DNA of 64,000 nucleotides from Runella defluvii. GTDB taxonomy: Bacteria > Bacteroidota > Bacteroidia > Cytophagales > Spirosomataceae. Positions 16,808 to 25,625 of this stretch are shown here, one piece after another; within the stretch, counting starts at the first letter, position 1, and each line of letters opens with the position of its first letter. Location: positions 186,001 through 250,000 of the forward strand of contig NZ_JACIBY010000010.1 of the NCBI RefSeq assembly GCF_014195535.1, in the 5' to 3' direction. The position numbers and the translations under genes are program-made. Below the pieces are notes generated by a model. The model ran no database searches. It was not told where the DNA came from and was given only the letters and a program-made list of their open reading frames with translations.

Positions 16808-17824
16808 ATGGCATTACAAAAAATACCCGTCAATTTGATCACAGGTTTTTTGGGCGTAGGCAAAACGACAACGCTCCAAAATATCCTCAAACGCAAACCC
16901 GCCGATGAACGCTGGGCGGTGATTATCAATGAATTTGGGTCGGTTTCCATTGACCACACGCCTTTTGCGGGTGCGGACGAAAATGGACTAGTAGTGAAAG
17001 AGGTCGCGGGGGGCTGCATTTGTTGCTCCGCCAATCTGCCCATGCAAATGACCCTGACGCTGGTGCTGCGCCAAATCAAGCCGCATCGGATTTTGATTGA
17101 GCCCACGGGAATGGGGCATCCAGAGGCCATTTTGGACATGCTTCGTGGAAAATTTTTGAAAGACGTACTTGATATTCGGGCGACGGTGTGCTTGGTGGAC
17201 CCTCGGCAATGGGACAAAGAGGAATACCGCGAGCACGAGACGTTCATTGACCAAATTACGCTTTCCGATGTGTTGATTGCCAACAAAATAGACCTCGCAG
17301 GGGAAGAATTGACGCGTGAGTTTTTGGGCTGGGCCAAAGAACTGTTTCCGCCGAAGATTCTAATTGGAGCGGTCGCACAGGGCGATGTTGACCCTCATTG
17401 GTTGAATATCGAGCCTTTTCCCAATCGCAAAGCGTTGCACCCCAATGCCCATGAGCACGAACATCACCACCACCATCATCACGATGAAGCACACGACTTA
17501 CCGATTCCTGAAGTGGGCAAGCCGTTGATGAAAGAAAGCCACGGTTTAGGAAGATACAGCTGCGGTTGGGTATTCTCGCCCGATGAGGTCTTTGATTTGC
17601 AAAAGTTAAAAGCTTGGGTGACTTCCCTTAAACATGTCGAACGAGTAAAAGGAGCGTTTCGGACGGGCGTCGATTGGGTCTTGATTAATTCAGTTCGAGG
17701 CGAGTTTTCGATTGAGTACCTTGCTTACCGCCGCGACAGCCGCGTGGAGTGCATCGGAGGTAACCCGCTTCCGTGGAAGACCTTGGAAGAAGGTTTGAAA
17801 GGTTGTTTGTTGGAACAAAAATAA
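16808..17824 (+). CDS. COG0523/CobW-type G3E GTPase metal chaperone
   Basis: A 338-residue SIMIBI GTPase. The P-loop GFLGVGKTT starts at residue 13. The metal-binding CxCC motif is at 70-73 (GGCICC). A G4-type NKID sequence follows at about 158. A His-rich stretch near residues 214-230 (HEHEHHHHHHHDEAHD) precedes the C-terminal CobW_C domain. These features define COG0523 proteins that deliver metal, most often zinc, to target enzymes. The target here is unknown. The gene is 6 bases ahead of a membrane protein gene, likely one operon, and follows a pair of phased palindromes. Confidence 0.9.
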   Translation: MALQKIPVNLITGFLGVGKTTTLQNILKRKPADERWAVIINEFGSVSIDHTPFAGADENGLVVKEVAGGCICCSANLPMQMTLTLVLRQIKPHRILIEPTGMGHPEAILDMLRGKFLKDVLDIRATVCLVDPRQWDKEEYREHETFIDQITLSDVLIANKIDLAGEELTREFLGWAKELFPPKILIGAVAQGDVDPHWLNIEPFPNRKALHPNAHEHEHHHHHHHDEAHDLPIPEVGKPLMKESHGLGRYSCGWVFSPDEVFDLQKLKAWVTSLKHVERVKGAFRTGVDWVLINSVRGEFSIEYLAYRRDSRVECIGGNPLPWKTLEEGLKGCLLEQK

Positions 17825-17830
17825 CCCAAC

Positions 17831-19108
17831 ATGAAAAAAAACGTTGGGATAGCGATGGGTTTGAGCGCCATGGTGTACTTGACGTACGCGATGGTGCAGC
17901 CCACGTATTCCTACGAACTGTTGGATAGGCGTTTTGACGCCCATAAATACGCGGAAAGCTATCGGTATTTTCGAGGTCTTACGCCTGAATATCTCTCTTC
18001 TTTTCCGTTCAATACCCGAATTTTGAGCCCGTGGTTGGCAGCGCATTTTCCCTTCCATGACCTAAAAATGGATTTTGTCGGCCTCAATGGTCTGTTTGTG
18101 GTGCTGACTGTGGGGCTACTGACGTTGATTTGGCAACGACTACATCTTCGCCTTTCAGTGATTGGACTGGGATTGTTTTGGCTACTTTTTCATTGGAAAG
18201 GACTGGTGCGCATGTACCTGCCCGACCCCGTAACGGCAGATGTGGGAAGCTATTTTTGGTTAACGCTCTTGCTGTTTTTTGGGGTTGTAGAAAATAAAAA
18301 ATGGCTTTTTATAGTGCTTGTGGCCGCTTTAGGAACGCTACAAAAGGAGTCTTTTATTGCCGTCATTGGCTGTATAGCTTTGTGGAATGGGGTGAATAGC
18401 TTTGTTTTCAACCAGTCAAAACGCCCTTTTTTTATTGCATTATTAGCCCTATTGGTGGCCTTGTTGGCACATTCCATAGCTTCACATTTTTTCCCGCCCC
18501 CCACGTCCGATTGGCGAAATAACTCCCTAGTAACATTGCTTCGGGTGGCAAAAAGGTACTTGGTAGAACCAGAATTATTAGCGCGGATTCCCATAAGCTG
18601 GTTATTGGCCTTTGGAACGTTGTGGCTATCTGCCTCACCCAATAAGCGTTTTATTTCTCTCCCCTGGAAGGAGAAAAGCGTTCAAAATTCCCCTCTCCTG
18701 CAAGGAGAGGGGGACTCAGGGGGTGAGGTGAGTGCCTATTTACAATTCCAGGTGGTTTTATGGCTGTTTCTCAGCGTGTTTGGAGGCGGTGATACGAGCC
18801 GAATTTTATTTAACGGAATGCCGTTTGTGTTGACATTTTTGCTGGTACGCTTAAACCAGCAGCCTACTTGGGTCACTGGCTACGTGTTTCTGATGTCGCT
18901 GCCGTTGATGCGTTTGTACGAAGTAGAACCTGACCTTGGGCGTTTTCCTAGCGAAACACATCGCTGGTGCGTAGAGTGCTGGACTGTCAGCGAAAGTTGG
19001 GGCTACGCGGTGTATGCTTTGGCGGTCTTAGCGGGTTATTATTACCTTTTGCGACATTTTAACGTCATTGGCGGTCGTAAAACGCAGGACATACAAGCCC
19101 GCAGGTAA
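17831..19108 (+). CDS. Polytopic membrane protein of unknown function, with an inserted repeat
   Basis: 425 residues with about ten hydrophobic segments, such as LNGLFVVLTVGLLTLIW and FFIALLALLVALLAHSIA. I do not recognise a family with certainty; the shape recalls bacterial integral membrane proteins of the glycosyltransferase or EpsG class, but no motif proves it. Residues about 276-302 (PWKEK...GEGDSGGEV) are polar and lie where a loop joins two helices. They are encoded by a palindromic repeat (see the repeat entry). The stop overlaps the convergent FG-GAP gene by 81 bases. The 6-base gap to the G3E gene implies co-transcription. Confidence 0.7.
   Translation: MKKNVGIAMGLSAMVYLTYAMVQPTYSYELLDRRFDAHKYAESYRYFRGLTPEYLSSFPFNTRILSPWLAAHFPFHDLKMDFVGLNGLFVVLTVGLLTLIWQRLHLRLSVIGLGLFWLLFHWKGLVRMYLPDPVTADVGSYFWLTLLLFFGVVENKKWLFIVLVAALGTLQKESFIAVIGCIALWNGVNSFVFNQSKRPFFIALLALLVALLAHSIASHFFPPPTSDWRNNSLVTLLRVAKRYLVEPELLARIPISWLLAFGTLWLSASPNKRFISLPWKEKSVQNSPLLQGEGDSGGEVSAYLQFQVVLWLFLSVFGGGDTSRILFNGMPFVLTFLLVRLNQQPTWVTGYVFLMSLPLMRLYEVEPDLGRFPSETHRWCVECWTVSESWGYAVYALAVLAGYYYLLRHFNVIGGRKTQDIQARR
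18657..18735. repeat. Palindromic interspersed element inside a coding sequence
   Basis: The core CCCCTCTCCT (18690-18699) and AGGAGAGGGG (18703-18712) form a 10-bp stem with a 3-base loop. It is followed by GGACTCAGGGGGTGAGGT and preceded by a second, weaker arm pair CTCTCCCCT/AAGGAGA (18657-18676). This layout matches small palindromic elements usually seen between genes in Bacteroidota. Here it is in frame and codes for about 26 polar residues in a membrane protein. Confidence 0.7.
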
Positions 19109-21319
19109 TTTGCTGGTATCCATTGGGAGCTCGGTAGTGGCTTGTGGAACAACGAGGCTGCGGATGAATTGTCCACTGATGGAAAACAACTCAAGCGTTC
19201 CTTTTTCGGGAACTTGGGCGTAAAGAAAGTTGGAAGTAGGATTTGGATACACGATAAACTCCAGCTCGTTGCCAGTGGGAGTGCCCTTGGGTGAGTTGTT
19301 TTTCAAAAAACGAATCCCACCCGTATTGCTGCCAATAAGGAGTTCAGGCAGTTGGTCGCCGTTGATATCACCTACCGCAGGGAAGAGCCCCACGCCAATG
19401 CGGATAAATTCAGATTTATTGCTAAATGCGTTGAAAATGAGGTTGCTGTCGCTTTTAAACGTAGTCAGTGTGGTAAAGTTTTGGTAAACACGCAAGCGAC
19501 CCAGCAAATCCCCCATGATAAGTTCGGGTTTTTGGTCAGCATTGAGGTCGGCTACGACCATTCCTTGGGCTCGGCGTTCAAAATCAACGTCAATTCCGCC
19601 AAAAGCTTCACTTTTAAGTTCGTAGATGGGGGATGCCGTACTTCCCACATTTTGATGGAACTCCACATTCCCCGAATTTTTACTCACCAGTACGTCTAGT
19701 TTTCCATCCTTATCAATGTCATAGTAGAGCAAGTTTTCGCCGTTGGTAAAGTTTTTAGGAAGCGGCATTTTGGTGATTCGACTCGTATCTAGCCGCATTG
19801 CTTGTCCACGTGGGGCGAGATTAGGCAGGTAGCGAATGTCCATTCCTCTAAAAGTATTGGCCCAAAAGCCCAAATCAGTAGTGCCATCGCCGTTCAAATC
19901 CGCAAAAAAAGGTTTGGCATTGACCATACTCACGTTTTCTTTTTTAAAAAGCTGGGCGCTCAGCCCGAGAAAGTCTTCATTGATAAATTCAAAGGCTGCT
20001 TGGGTGGCGTTACCTGTATTTCGGAAAAACGCAATGCCTGCCCGATAGCCATCGGTGGCGCGTAAACCACCGTAACCCGCGACTAAATCTAAGTCACCAT
20101 CGCCATCAATATCCGCCAAGGCAGGGGTGGCGTTCTCTCCCAAATCAATCATCCCATCTTGGAGAAAATCCATTTGACGATAGGTAAACTTAGGGTTGGT
20201 AGTGGTTCCTTCGTTTTTATACAACCAATTGGATTGCCGCAAATTGAGCAACGGATTGGTCGCAATGTCGGTACTGCTGGGGCTGGCAATCAAGTCCTTT
20301 TGGCCATCTCCGTCGATGTCTTCTAAATAAGGAGAAGGAAAAACGGGGAAATTGATGGGGGTGACGGCAGGGAAGGAAGCTTGAGCACTGCCAATCAGTG
20401 CCGCCATTCCGTTTCCACCTACATTGGTCAGCATCACTACGTTGTCACAAGCAACGTGGCCGTGCAGGACGTCTTTTTTGCCGTCGCCGTTGAGGTCGCC
20501 GACCCAAAGGGTGTTTCCTGCGTGGGCAATGCGCGCGTTGGAGAGGTTTTGAAGCGCAACGTCGATAGGTGGAAGATTAAAAAGATATTGGTCACAAAAG
20601 GAAGTAGCGCTGAAGCGTCCCCAATTGTTGGTGGTTTTCTTAAAAATGAACGGAGTTGTACTTTTTTGCTCTTTGCTAAAATTTTGATGAAGTTCGACCG
20701 AAGTCCCCGTAAAATCGAAAGTCAGAATGTCAATGTCTCCGTCGTCGTCGATGTCGGCAATCGCGGGTAAGTCGGTGGAAGGAACGTATAAGTTGATATT
20801 TCCTGAAAAACCTTGCGTAAGAATGGGGTCAGCAATGAGTGACCACGAAAAACCGTTGGAGGTAGCTACATTTCTAAAAACCCGAATACCGCCGTTGGTG
20901 CTGGTAAAAAGGTCTTTGCGGCCATCTTGGTCAAAATCAACCAGCAACATCCAATGAAGCATGTCCGCTGGGAAGCGTGTTTCGTACTCAGGGGCGTGTT
21001 TCCATTGCAATCCAGTGGCTTGCGGTACGGCCAAAAAAGTATTGACGGAATGGCTTGAACGTTCAAAAACCACCAAATCTTCGACCCCATCGTCGTTGAG
21101 GTGCATCTTAGAAAACTGAGCATTGTTTAGCCCACCCGCCCAAGGGTTAAGAAGCTTTTTTTCCTGCATTGTCACGGGAACGGCATTATCCCACTGAAAA
21201 GAAAACGACTGAGCCAATGCCGAGAAAGTCGTGCATACACCTAAAATAATTCCCACCAAACCGCGACAAGCGCAGAAATGGACGAGTGGTGTGGTGAAAT
21301 TTGGTAGCAGAAGCTTCAT
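19028..21319 (-). CDS. FG-GAP/VCBS repeat protein with T9SS sorting domain
   Basis: A 763-residue exported protein with a signal sequence in the first ~40 residues. At least seven blades carry the calcium-binding 'D-x-D-x-D-G' motifs of FG-GAP/VCBS propellers, such as DFDQDGRKDL, DIDDDGDIDI, DLNGDGKKDV, DIDGDGDLDL, DLNGDGTTDL and DIDKDGKLDV. The last ~75 residues (FIVYPNPTSNFLYAQVPE to KVIITR) are a type-A T9SS C-terminal domain. So it is a T9SS cargo bound for the surface, likely an adhesin-like or integrin-type propeller. Its 3' end overlaps the membrane protein gene on the other strand. Confidence 0.88.
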   Translation of the reverse strand: MKLLLPNFTTPLVHFCACRGLVGIILGVCTTFSALAQSFSFQWDNAVPVTMQEKKLLNPWAGGLNNAQFSKMHLNDDGVEDLVVFERSSHSVNTFLAVPQATGLQWKHAPEYETRFPADMLHWMLLVDFDQDGRKDLFTSTNGGIRVFRNVATSNGFSWSLIADPILTQGFSGNINLYVPSTDLPAIADIDDDGDIDILTFDFTGTSVELHQNFSKEQKSTTPFIFKKTTNNWGRFSATSFCDQYLFNLPPIDVALQNLSNARIAHAGNTLWVGDLNGDGKKDVLHGHVACDNVVMLTNVGGNGMAALIGSAQASFPAVTPINFPVFPSPYLEDIDGDGQKDLIASPSSTDIATNPLLNLRQSNWLYKNEGTTTNPKFTYRQMDFLQDGMIDLGENATPALADIDGDGDLDLVAGYGGLRATDGYRAGIAFFRNTGNATQAAFEFINEDFLGLSAQLFKKENVSMVNAKPFFADLNGDGTTDLGFWANTFRGMDIRYLPNLAPRGQAMRLDTSRITKMPLPKNFTNGENLLYYDIDKDGKLDVLVSKNSGNVEFHQNVGSTASPIYELKSEAFGGIDVDFERRAQGMVVADLNADQKPELIMGDLLGRLRVYQNFTTLTTFKSDSNLIFNAFSNKSEFIRIGVGLFPAVGDINGDQLPELLIGSNTGGIRFLKNNSPKGTPTGNELEFIVYPNPTSNFLYAQVPEKGTLELFSISGQFIRSLVVPQATTELPMDTSKLPAGLYVLRFTTANDVKMSQKVIITR

Positions 21320-21371
21320 TCGTTGTTCAATTTTTCTTTAGCAAAATCGTTACACAACAAAAAACGTTTTT

Positions 21372-22457
21372 ATGGCCCAAAAAGTGTTACCTAGACTCTT
21401 ACTCAACGGACTTTTCATTCATTTTGTTTGGGGTTTGTCAACGGCATTGGCGCAGCCAAAGTACCATAATCTAGTGCTTGAAGGGGGTGGGATTCGCGGC
21501 GTGGCGTATTGTGGAGCGTTGCAAGAATTGGAACAAAGAGGGATGTTGCACCATATTCGTCGCATTGGCGGAACGTCAGCGGGTGCCATTCAAGCGTCGT
21601 TGCTGTCAGTAGGGTATTCGGCAGCAGAATTGACAGACTTGGTTTCTGAGATGAAAGTGGAGTCGTTCAACGACGGTCAATACATTTTTGTGGGAGGGGC
21701 TCAGCGATTGGTGGAGCGTTTTGGCTGGTACCGAGGCGATGCGTTTCGACGCTGGATGGGTGAAAAGATTGAGATTAGAACGGGTAATTCGGGGTTGACT
21801 TTTGGGGAACTGCATGAACTCGCCCAACGCGACAGCTGCCTCAAAGATTTGTACGTAACGGTGACCAACCTCACGCAGCAAAAACCAATGGTGTTGTCGT
21901 ACGAGAATTTCCCCAACCTCGCGATTGCGGATGCGGTACGGGCGTCCATGTCGATTCCTTTGTATTACTGTGCGGTGTTTATGGATAGTACGGGGCGTTT
22001 TTATTCGCGCCCTCCGCGCACGGTTCCCGCCGACGTGCTGGTGGACGGCGGGTTGTTGCTCAATTATCCGATTGGTTTGTTTGACCAAAACCGCTTTTTG
22101 AGTCAACCGCAGCCCCAATTGTCGCCCGATGCCTACGTTTTTAACCACGAAACCCTCGGTTTGCGCCTCGAAAGTGCCGAGCAAATCAAGGCCGATGCCC
22201 AGAACTTCGGGTTAGCGCCTTACCCCATTCGCAGTTTCAAAACCTACATGGGGGCGTTTTATAACCTTGTTTCGGAAGCTGCCAATCGAGCCAGTTTTCG
22301 CCCTGAAGATTTAAAACGAACGATTTCGATTGATTTTCAGAGCATTGGCGTTAAAGTCCGAAAGCTATCTTTGTTGGAAAAAAATACGTTGATTGAAAGC
22401 GGTAAAAAAGGTGTTTGTGATTTTTGTAAACCCACCACCACGACCTCAGAGAATTGA
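21372..22457 (+). CDS. Exported patatin-like phospholipase
   Basis: A 361-residue protein with a signal peptide ending near ALAQP. The patatin elements are all visible: the oxyanion loop LEGGGIRGVAYCGAL (36-50), the nucleophile elbow GTSAG with Ser69, and the Asp of DGG (Asp225), which completes the Ser-Asp dyad. Such enzymes hydrolyse acyl ester bonds of phospholipids or neutral lipids. Bacteroidota have membrane-bound relatives of PlpD; this one lacks a visible C-terminal barrel. Its 3' end overlaps the convergent HAD gene by 12 bases. Confidence 0.88.
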   Translation: MAQKVLPRLLLNGLFIHFVWGLSTALAQPKYHNLVLEGGGIRGVAYCGALQELEQRGMLHHIRRIGGTSAGAIQASLLSVGYSAAELTDLVSEMKVESFNDGQYIFVGGAQRLVERFGWYRGDAFRRWMGEKIEIRTGNSGLTFGELHELAQRDSCLKDLYVTVTNLTQQKPMVLSYENFPNLAIADAVRASMSIPLYYCAVFMDSTGRFYSRPPRTVPADVLVDGGLLLNYPIGLFDQNRFLSQPQPQLSPDAYVFNHETLGLRLESAEQIKADAQNFGLAPYPIRSFKTYMGAFYNLVSEAANRASFRPEDLKRTISIDFQSIGVKVRKLSLLEKNTLIESGKKGVCDFCKPTTTTSEN

Positions 22458-23144
22458 CATCAACTCGTTCAAATGCTGCACATCGTAGGTGGGTGTTTGC
22501 TCAAATTTTAGGCTTTTGGGGTTGTAAAAAGCAGCATCGATGCCAAAACGGAGCGCTCCCATAATGTCAGCTTCCCAATTGTCGCCAATCATCAAACTTT
22601 CTTCCGAGCGGGCGTTGGCGGAGCGAAGTGCAAACTCAAAAATCTGGGCATCAGGCTTTTTAGCCCCTGCTTTTTCATTGGTAATGACGTGCTCAAAATA
22701 CTGCTGAATGCCCGAACTGGCCATTTTGGAGGCTTGAATCGAATCAAAACCGTTGGTGACGATGTGGAGTTGGTAGTTTTTGTTGGCACAATAATCCAGT
22801 AATTCCACGGCGCCATCGAGCAAATGAGCTTTTTGAGGTAAAAGCCGCAAGTATTCTTCTCCCATGTCTTTTCCAACGGCGAGGTTATCGACGTTGAGCG
22901 CCTCAAAGACCAATCTAAAACGATTTTCACGAATAAAACCGTGGGCAATGTGGCCACGGTCGAAATCGGCCCAAAGTTGCGTATTGATTTCAATAAAGGT
23001 TTTGACAAAATCGCCAAGCGATAAAATACCGTGGTTATGCAGTTCAAACGTATGGTAAATTTCAGAAAGAGATTCGGCCGAATTACGCTCAAAATCCCAT
23101 AAAGTGTGATCGAGGTCGAAAAAAAGATGCTTGTAAGTAGGCAT
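22446..23144 (-). CDS. HAD-superfamily phosphatase, YjjG type
   Basis: A 232-residue cytoplasmic protein. Motif I FFDLDHTLWDF gives the nucleophile Asp10 and acid Asp12. Motif II is IVTNGF, the Lys motif lies in ITNEKAGAKKPD, and motif III is MIGDNWEADIMGA. The 'FFDLDHTLWDFE' start is typical of YjjG noncanonical pyrimidine nucleotidases, which dephosphorylate dUMP, dTMP and modified pyrimidine nucleotides and so clean the nucleotide pool. It is divergent from the MOSC gene. A TATTTTTG element (minus strand, 23179-23172) could serve as its -7 box. Confidence 0.85.
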   Translation of the reverse strand: MPTYKHLFFDLDHTLWDFERNSAESLSEIYHTFELHNHGILSLGDFVKTFIEINTQLWADFDRGHIAHGFIRENRFRLVFEALNVDNLAVGKDMGEEYLRLLPQKAHLLDGAVELLDYCANKNYQLHIVTNGFDSIQASKMASSGIQQYFEHVITNEKAGAKKPDAQIFEFALRSANARSEESLMIGDNWEADIMGALRFGIDAAFYNPKSLKFEQTPTYDVQHLNELMSIL

Positions 23145-23203
23145 TGTGGACAGCTAGGTTGCTATTTTTTCCAAAAATACGAAAATCGACGTTACTTTGT
23201 TTT

Positions 23204-24049
23204 ATGAACACTTCACTCATTCTTTCCGACATTTACATTTATCCCGTCAAATCATTGGGCGCAATTCGGGTTTCGCAGGCCGAAGTCGAAGAGCGGGGGA
23301 TACGCTTTGATCGCCGTTGGGTGGTGATTGATGACACCAATCGTTTTGTAACTCAGCGCCAACATCCGACCATGGCGCTAATTGAGGTAACCTTGACCGA
23401 CCATGGCTTGGAACTTCGACACCGTACGCGGGACTTGGGGGCCTTAACCGTACCTGCACTTCCTGAAACCTTCGATTTGGTACCTGTGACCGTTTGGGAC
23501 GATACCATCGAAGCCGTCGTAGTCAACGACACCTGTAACCGTTGGCTGACGGAGGCGTTGGGTTTTTCGGTGCGTTTAATGTATTTGCCTGATACTTCGC
23601 CGCGTTTGGCTGATCCAGATTACGCCCCTTTCGACGTCAACGTAAGCTTTGCCGATGGCTTTCCTTTTTTGTTGATTGGCCAATCTTCGTTAGATGATTT
23701 AAACACTCGACTGCTCGACGCAGTTTCTATGGTACGCTTTCGCCCCAACTTTGTTTTTGAAGGAGGCGAGCCTTACGACGAAGACCAATGGTACGAGTTT
23801 ACGATAGGAGGAATCCGCTTCTACGGCGTAAAACCTTGTGCCCGCTGTATTCTGACCACGGTTGACCCAGAAAAAGGGGAGATTTCGGGCAAAGAACCTT
23901 TGCGTACGCTGTCCAGCTATCGAAAGAGAAACAATAAGATTTTCTTTGGCCAAAACGTCGTCACGCAAGAATCGGGTCGTATTAAAGTAGGAGATGAGGT
24001 CGTGGTCGTTAGTCGGAAGGTGCGTTATACAATGAGTGAAGGAATTTAA
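23204..24049 (+). CDS. MOSC-domain molybdenum-cofactor protein (mARC-like)
   Basis: 281 residues from the ATG at 23204. An N-terminal MOSC beta-barrel begins at IYPVKSLGAIRV, and the MOSC domain proper at about 125-275 has FLLIGQSSLDDLN and MVRFRPNFVFEGG. The conserved molybdenum-ligand cysteine lies in KPCARC. The layout matches mARC/YcbX proteins, which reduce N-hydroxylated compounds through a sulfurated Mo-cofactor. A TTACTTTG element ends only 4 bases before the ATG, which hints at a very short or leaderless transcript. The next gene begins 27 bases downstream. Confidence 0.88.
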   Translation: MNTSLILSDIYIYPVKSLGAIRVSQAEVEERGIRFDRRWVVIDDTNRFVTQRQHPTMALIEVTLTDHGLELRHRTRDLGALTVPALPETFDLVPVTVWDDTIEAVVVNDTCNRWLTEALGFSVRLMYLPDTSPRLADPDYAPFDVNVSFADGFPFLLIGQSSLDDLNTRLLDAVSMVRFRPNFVFEGGEPYDEDQWYEFTIGGIRFYGVKPCARCILTTVDPEKGEISGKEPLRTLSSYRKRNNKIFFGQNVVTQESGRIKVGDEVVVVSRKVRYTMSEGI

Positions 24050-24076
24050 CGAACGGACGGGAAGTCTGTAACACAA

Positions 24077-25546
24077 ATGAAAACAGCAGCGGTCATTGGC
24101 GCAGGAATTGCAGGCATTGCAACGAGCATTCGGCTGGCCAATAAGGGGTATGAAGTGCACGTTTTTGAGGCCAACACCTATCCAGGAGGTAAACTGTCGA
24201 GTTTTGAATTAAACGGTTATCGTTTCGACGCGGGGCCGTCGTTGTTTACCATGCCGCAGTTGGTCGATGAGCTTTTTCGTTTGTCGGGAAAAGACCCCAA
24301 AGCCTATTTTGATTATATTCGATTAGAAGAAGTGTGTCGGTATTTTTGGGACGATGGGGTTCGACTAACGGCCCATGCCGACCAGCAAAAGTTTGCGCAA
24401 GCGCTCGAACAAACGCTGGGAGTACCCGCCCAAGACGTGTTGGAACACTTGGACGACAGCGCCCTAAAATACGATGTTACCGAGAAGCTGTTTTTACACC
24501 GCTCGTTGCATAAATTGGGGACGTATTTTAACCGAGATGCGCTCAAAGGTTACGCAAATTTGCACCGTTTAGACGCTTTTACCACCATGAACCGCGCCAA
24601 CGAACGGCGGTTTTCTAATCCACGGGTGGTACAATTGTTCAACCGTTATGCTACCTACAACGGTTCTAACCCCTACGAAACTCCCGCGACGATGAACATC
24701 ATCCCGCATTTGGAGTACAACATTGGGGCATTTTTTCCAAAAAAAGGAATGGTGGACATCACCGATAGTTTGGTAAAATTAGCGCAGGACTTGGGCGTGA
24801 CGTTTCATTTCGGAACGAAAGTAACCAACATTTTAACGGAAGACAATCAGGTAAAAGGGTTACAGCTAACTAATAACGGAAAAGTAGAAGAGCGAACCTT
24901 CGATGTCGTCGTCTCTAACATGGATGTAGTGAATACCTTTCGCAAATTACTACCCAACGCCCGCCAACCTGAACGTATCTTGCGTCAACCCAAATCAAGT
25001 TCGGCCTTGATTTTTTATTGGGGGGTAAAAAAGCAATTTAACGAACTAGAGCTTCACAACATCTTCTTTTCCAACGATTACCGTACAGAATTTGAGCATT
25101 TATTTCAAAAGAAAACCATTTATTCTGACCCGACCGTTTACATCAATATTACTTCCAAATATAAACCTGACGACGCGCCAGCGGGAGGTGAAAACTGGTT
25201 TGTAATGGTCAATGCCCCCAATAACGAAGGACAGGATTGGGACGCTCTCATTGCCCAAACGCGGGAAGCAATTGTGCAGAAATTAAGCCATAATTTAGGA
25301 GTTAACTTAGCCGAATTGATTGAGTGTGAGGCGATTTTAGACCCGCGCACCATCGAATCTAAGACGTCAAGTTCGCAGGGAGCACTGTATGGCAATAGCT
25401 CCAACAATCGCTTTGCGGCGTTTCTTCGTCACGCCAATTTTTCCCGTCAGTTCAAAAACCTTTACTTTGTAGGAGGAAGCGTACACCCTGGAGGCGGAAT
25501 TCCGCTGGCGATTTTGTCGGCTAAAATTGCGACCGCCGAGCTTTGA
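24077..25546 (+). CDS. Carotenoid desaturase, CrtI/CrtD family
   Basis: A 489-residue FAD enzyme with the dinucleotide-binding start VIGAGIAGIATSIRLANKGYEV, then YPGGKLSSFELNGYRFDAGPSLF, and a C-terminal FAD-binding signature YFVGGSVHPGGGIPLAILSAKIAT. These place it in the phytoene-desaturase family. FDAGPSLFTMP and the absence of the usual plus-strand neighbours crtB/crtI favour CrtD (1-hydroxycarotenoid 3,4-desaturase) over CrtI, but this is inference. It would act at the membrane on pigment precursors. It follows the MOSC gene by 27 bases and is probably co-transcribed with it, without an obvious functional link. Confidence 0.75.
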   Translation: MKTAAVIGAGIAGIATSIRLANKGYEVHVFEANTYPGGKLSSFELNGYRFDAGPSLFTMPQLVDELFRLSGKDPKAYFDYIRLEEVCRYFWDDGVRLTAHADQQKFAQALEQTLGVPAQDVLEHLDDSALKYDVTEKLFLHRSLHKLGTYFNRDALKGYANLHRLDAFTTMNRANERRFSNPRVVQLFNRYATYNGSNPYETPATMNIIPHLEYNIGAFFPKKGMVDITDSLVKLAQDLGVTFHFGTKVTNILTEDNQVKGLQLTNNGKVEERTFDVVVSNMDVVNTFRKLLPNARQPERILRQPKSSSALIFYWGVKKQFNELELHNIFFSNDYRTEFEHLFQKKTIYSDPTVYINITSKYKPDDAPAGGENWFVMVNAPNNEGQDWDALIAQTREAIVQKLSHNLGVNLAELIECEAILDPRTIESKTSSSQGALYGNSSNNRFAAFLRHANFSRQFKNLYFVGGSVHPGGGIPLAILSAKIATAEL

Positions 25547-25625
25547 TAAAGTTCGGGTAAAGGGTATTTTTAGGCGCGATTTTTGCAATAAATCCTTGAA
25601 TCTGATACCCTTTTGAAAAAATAAG

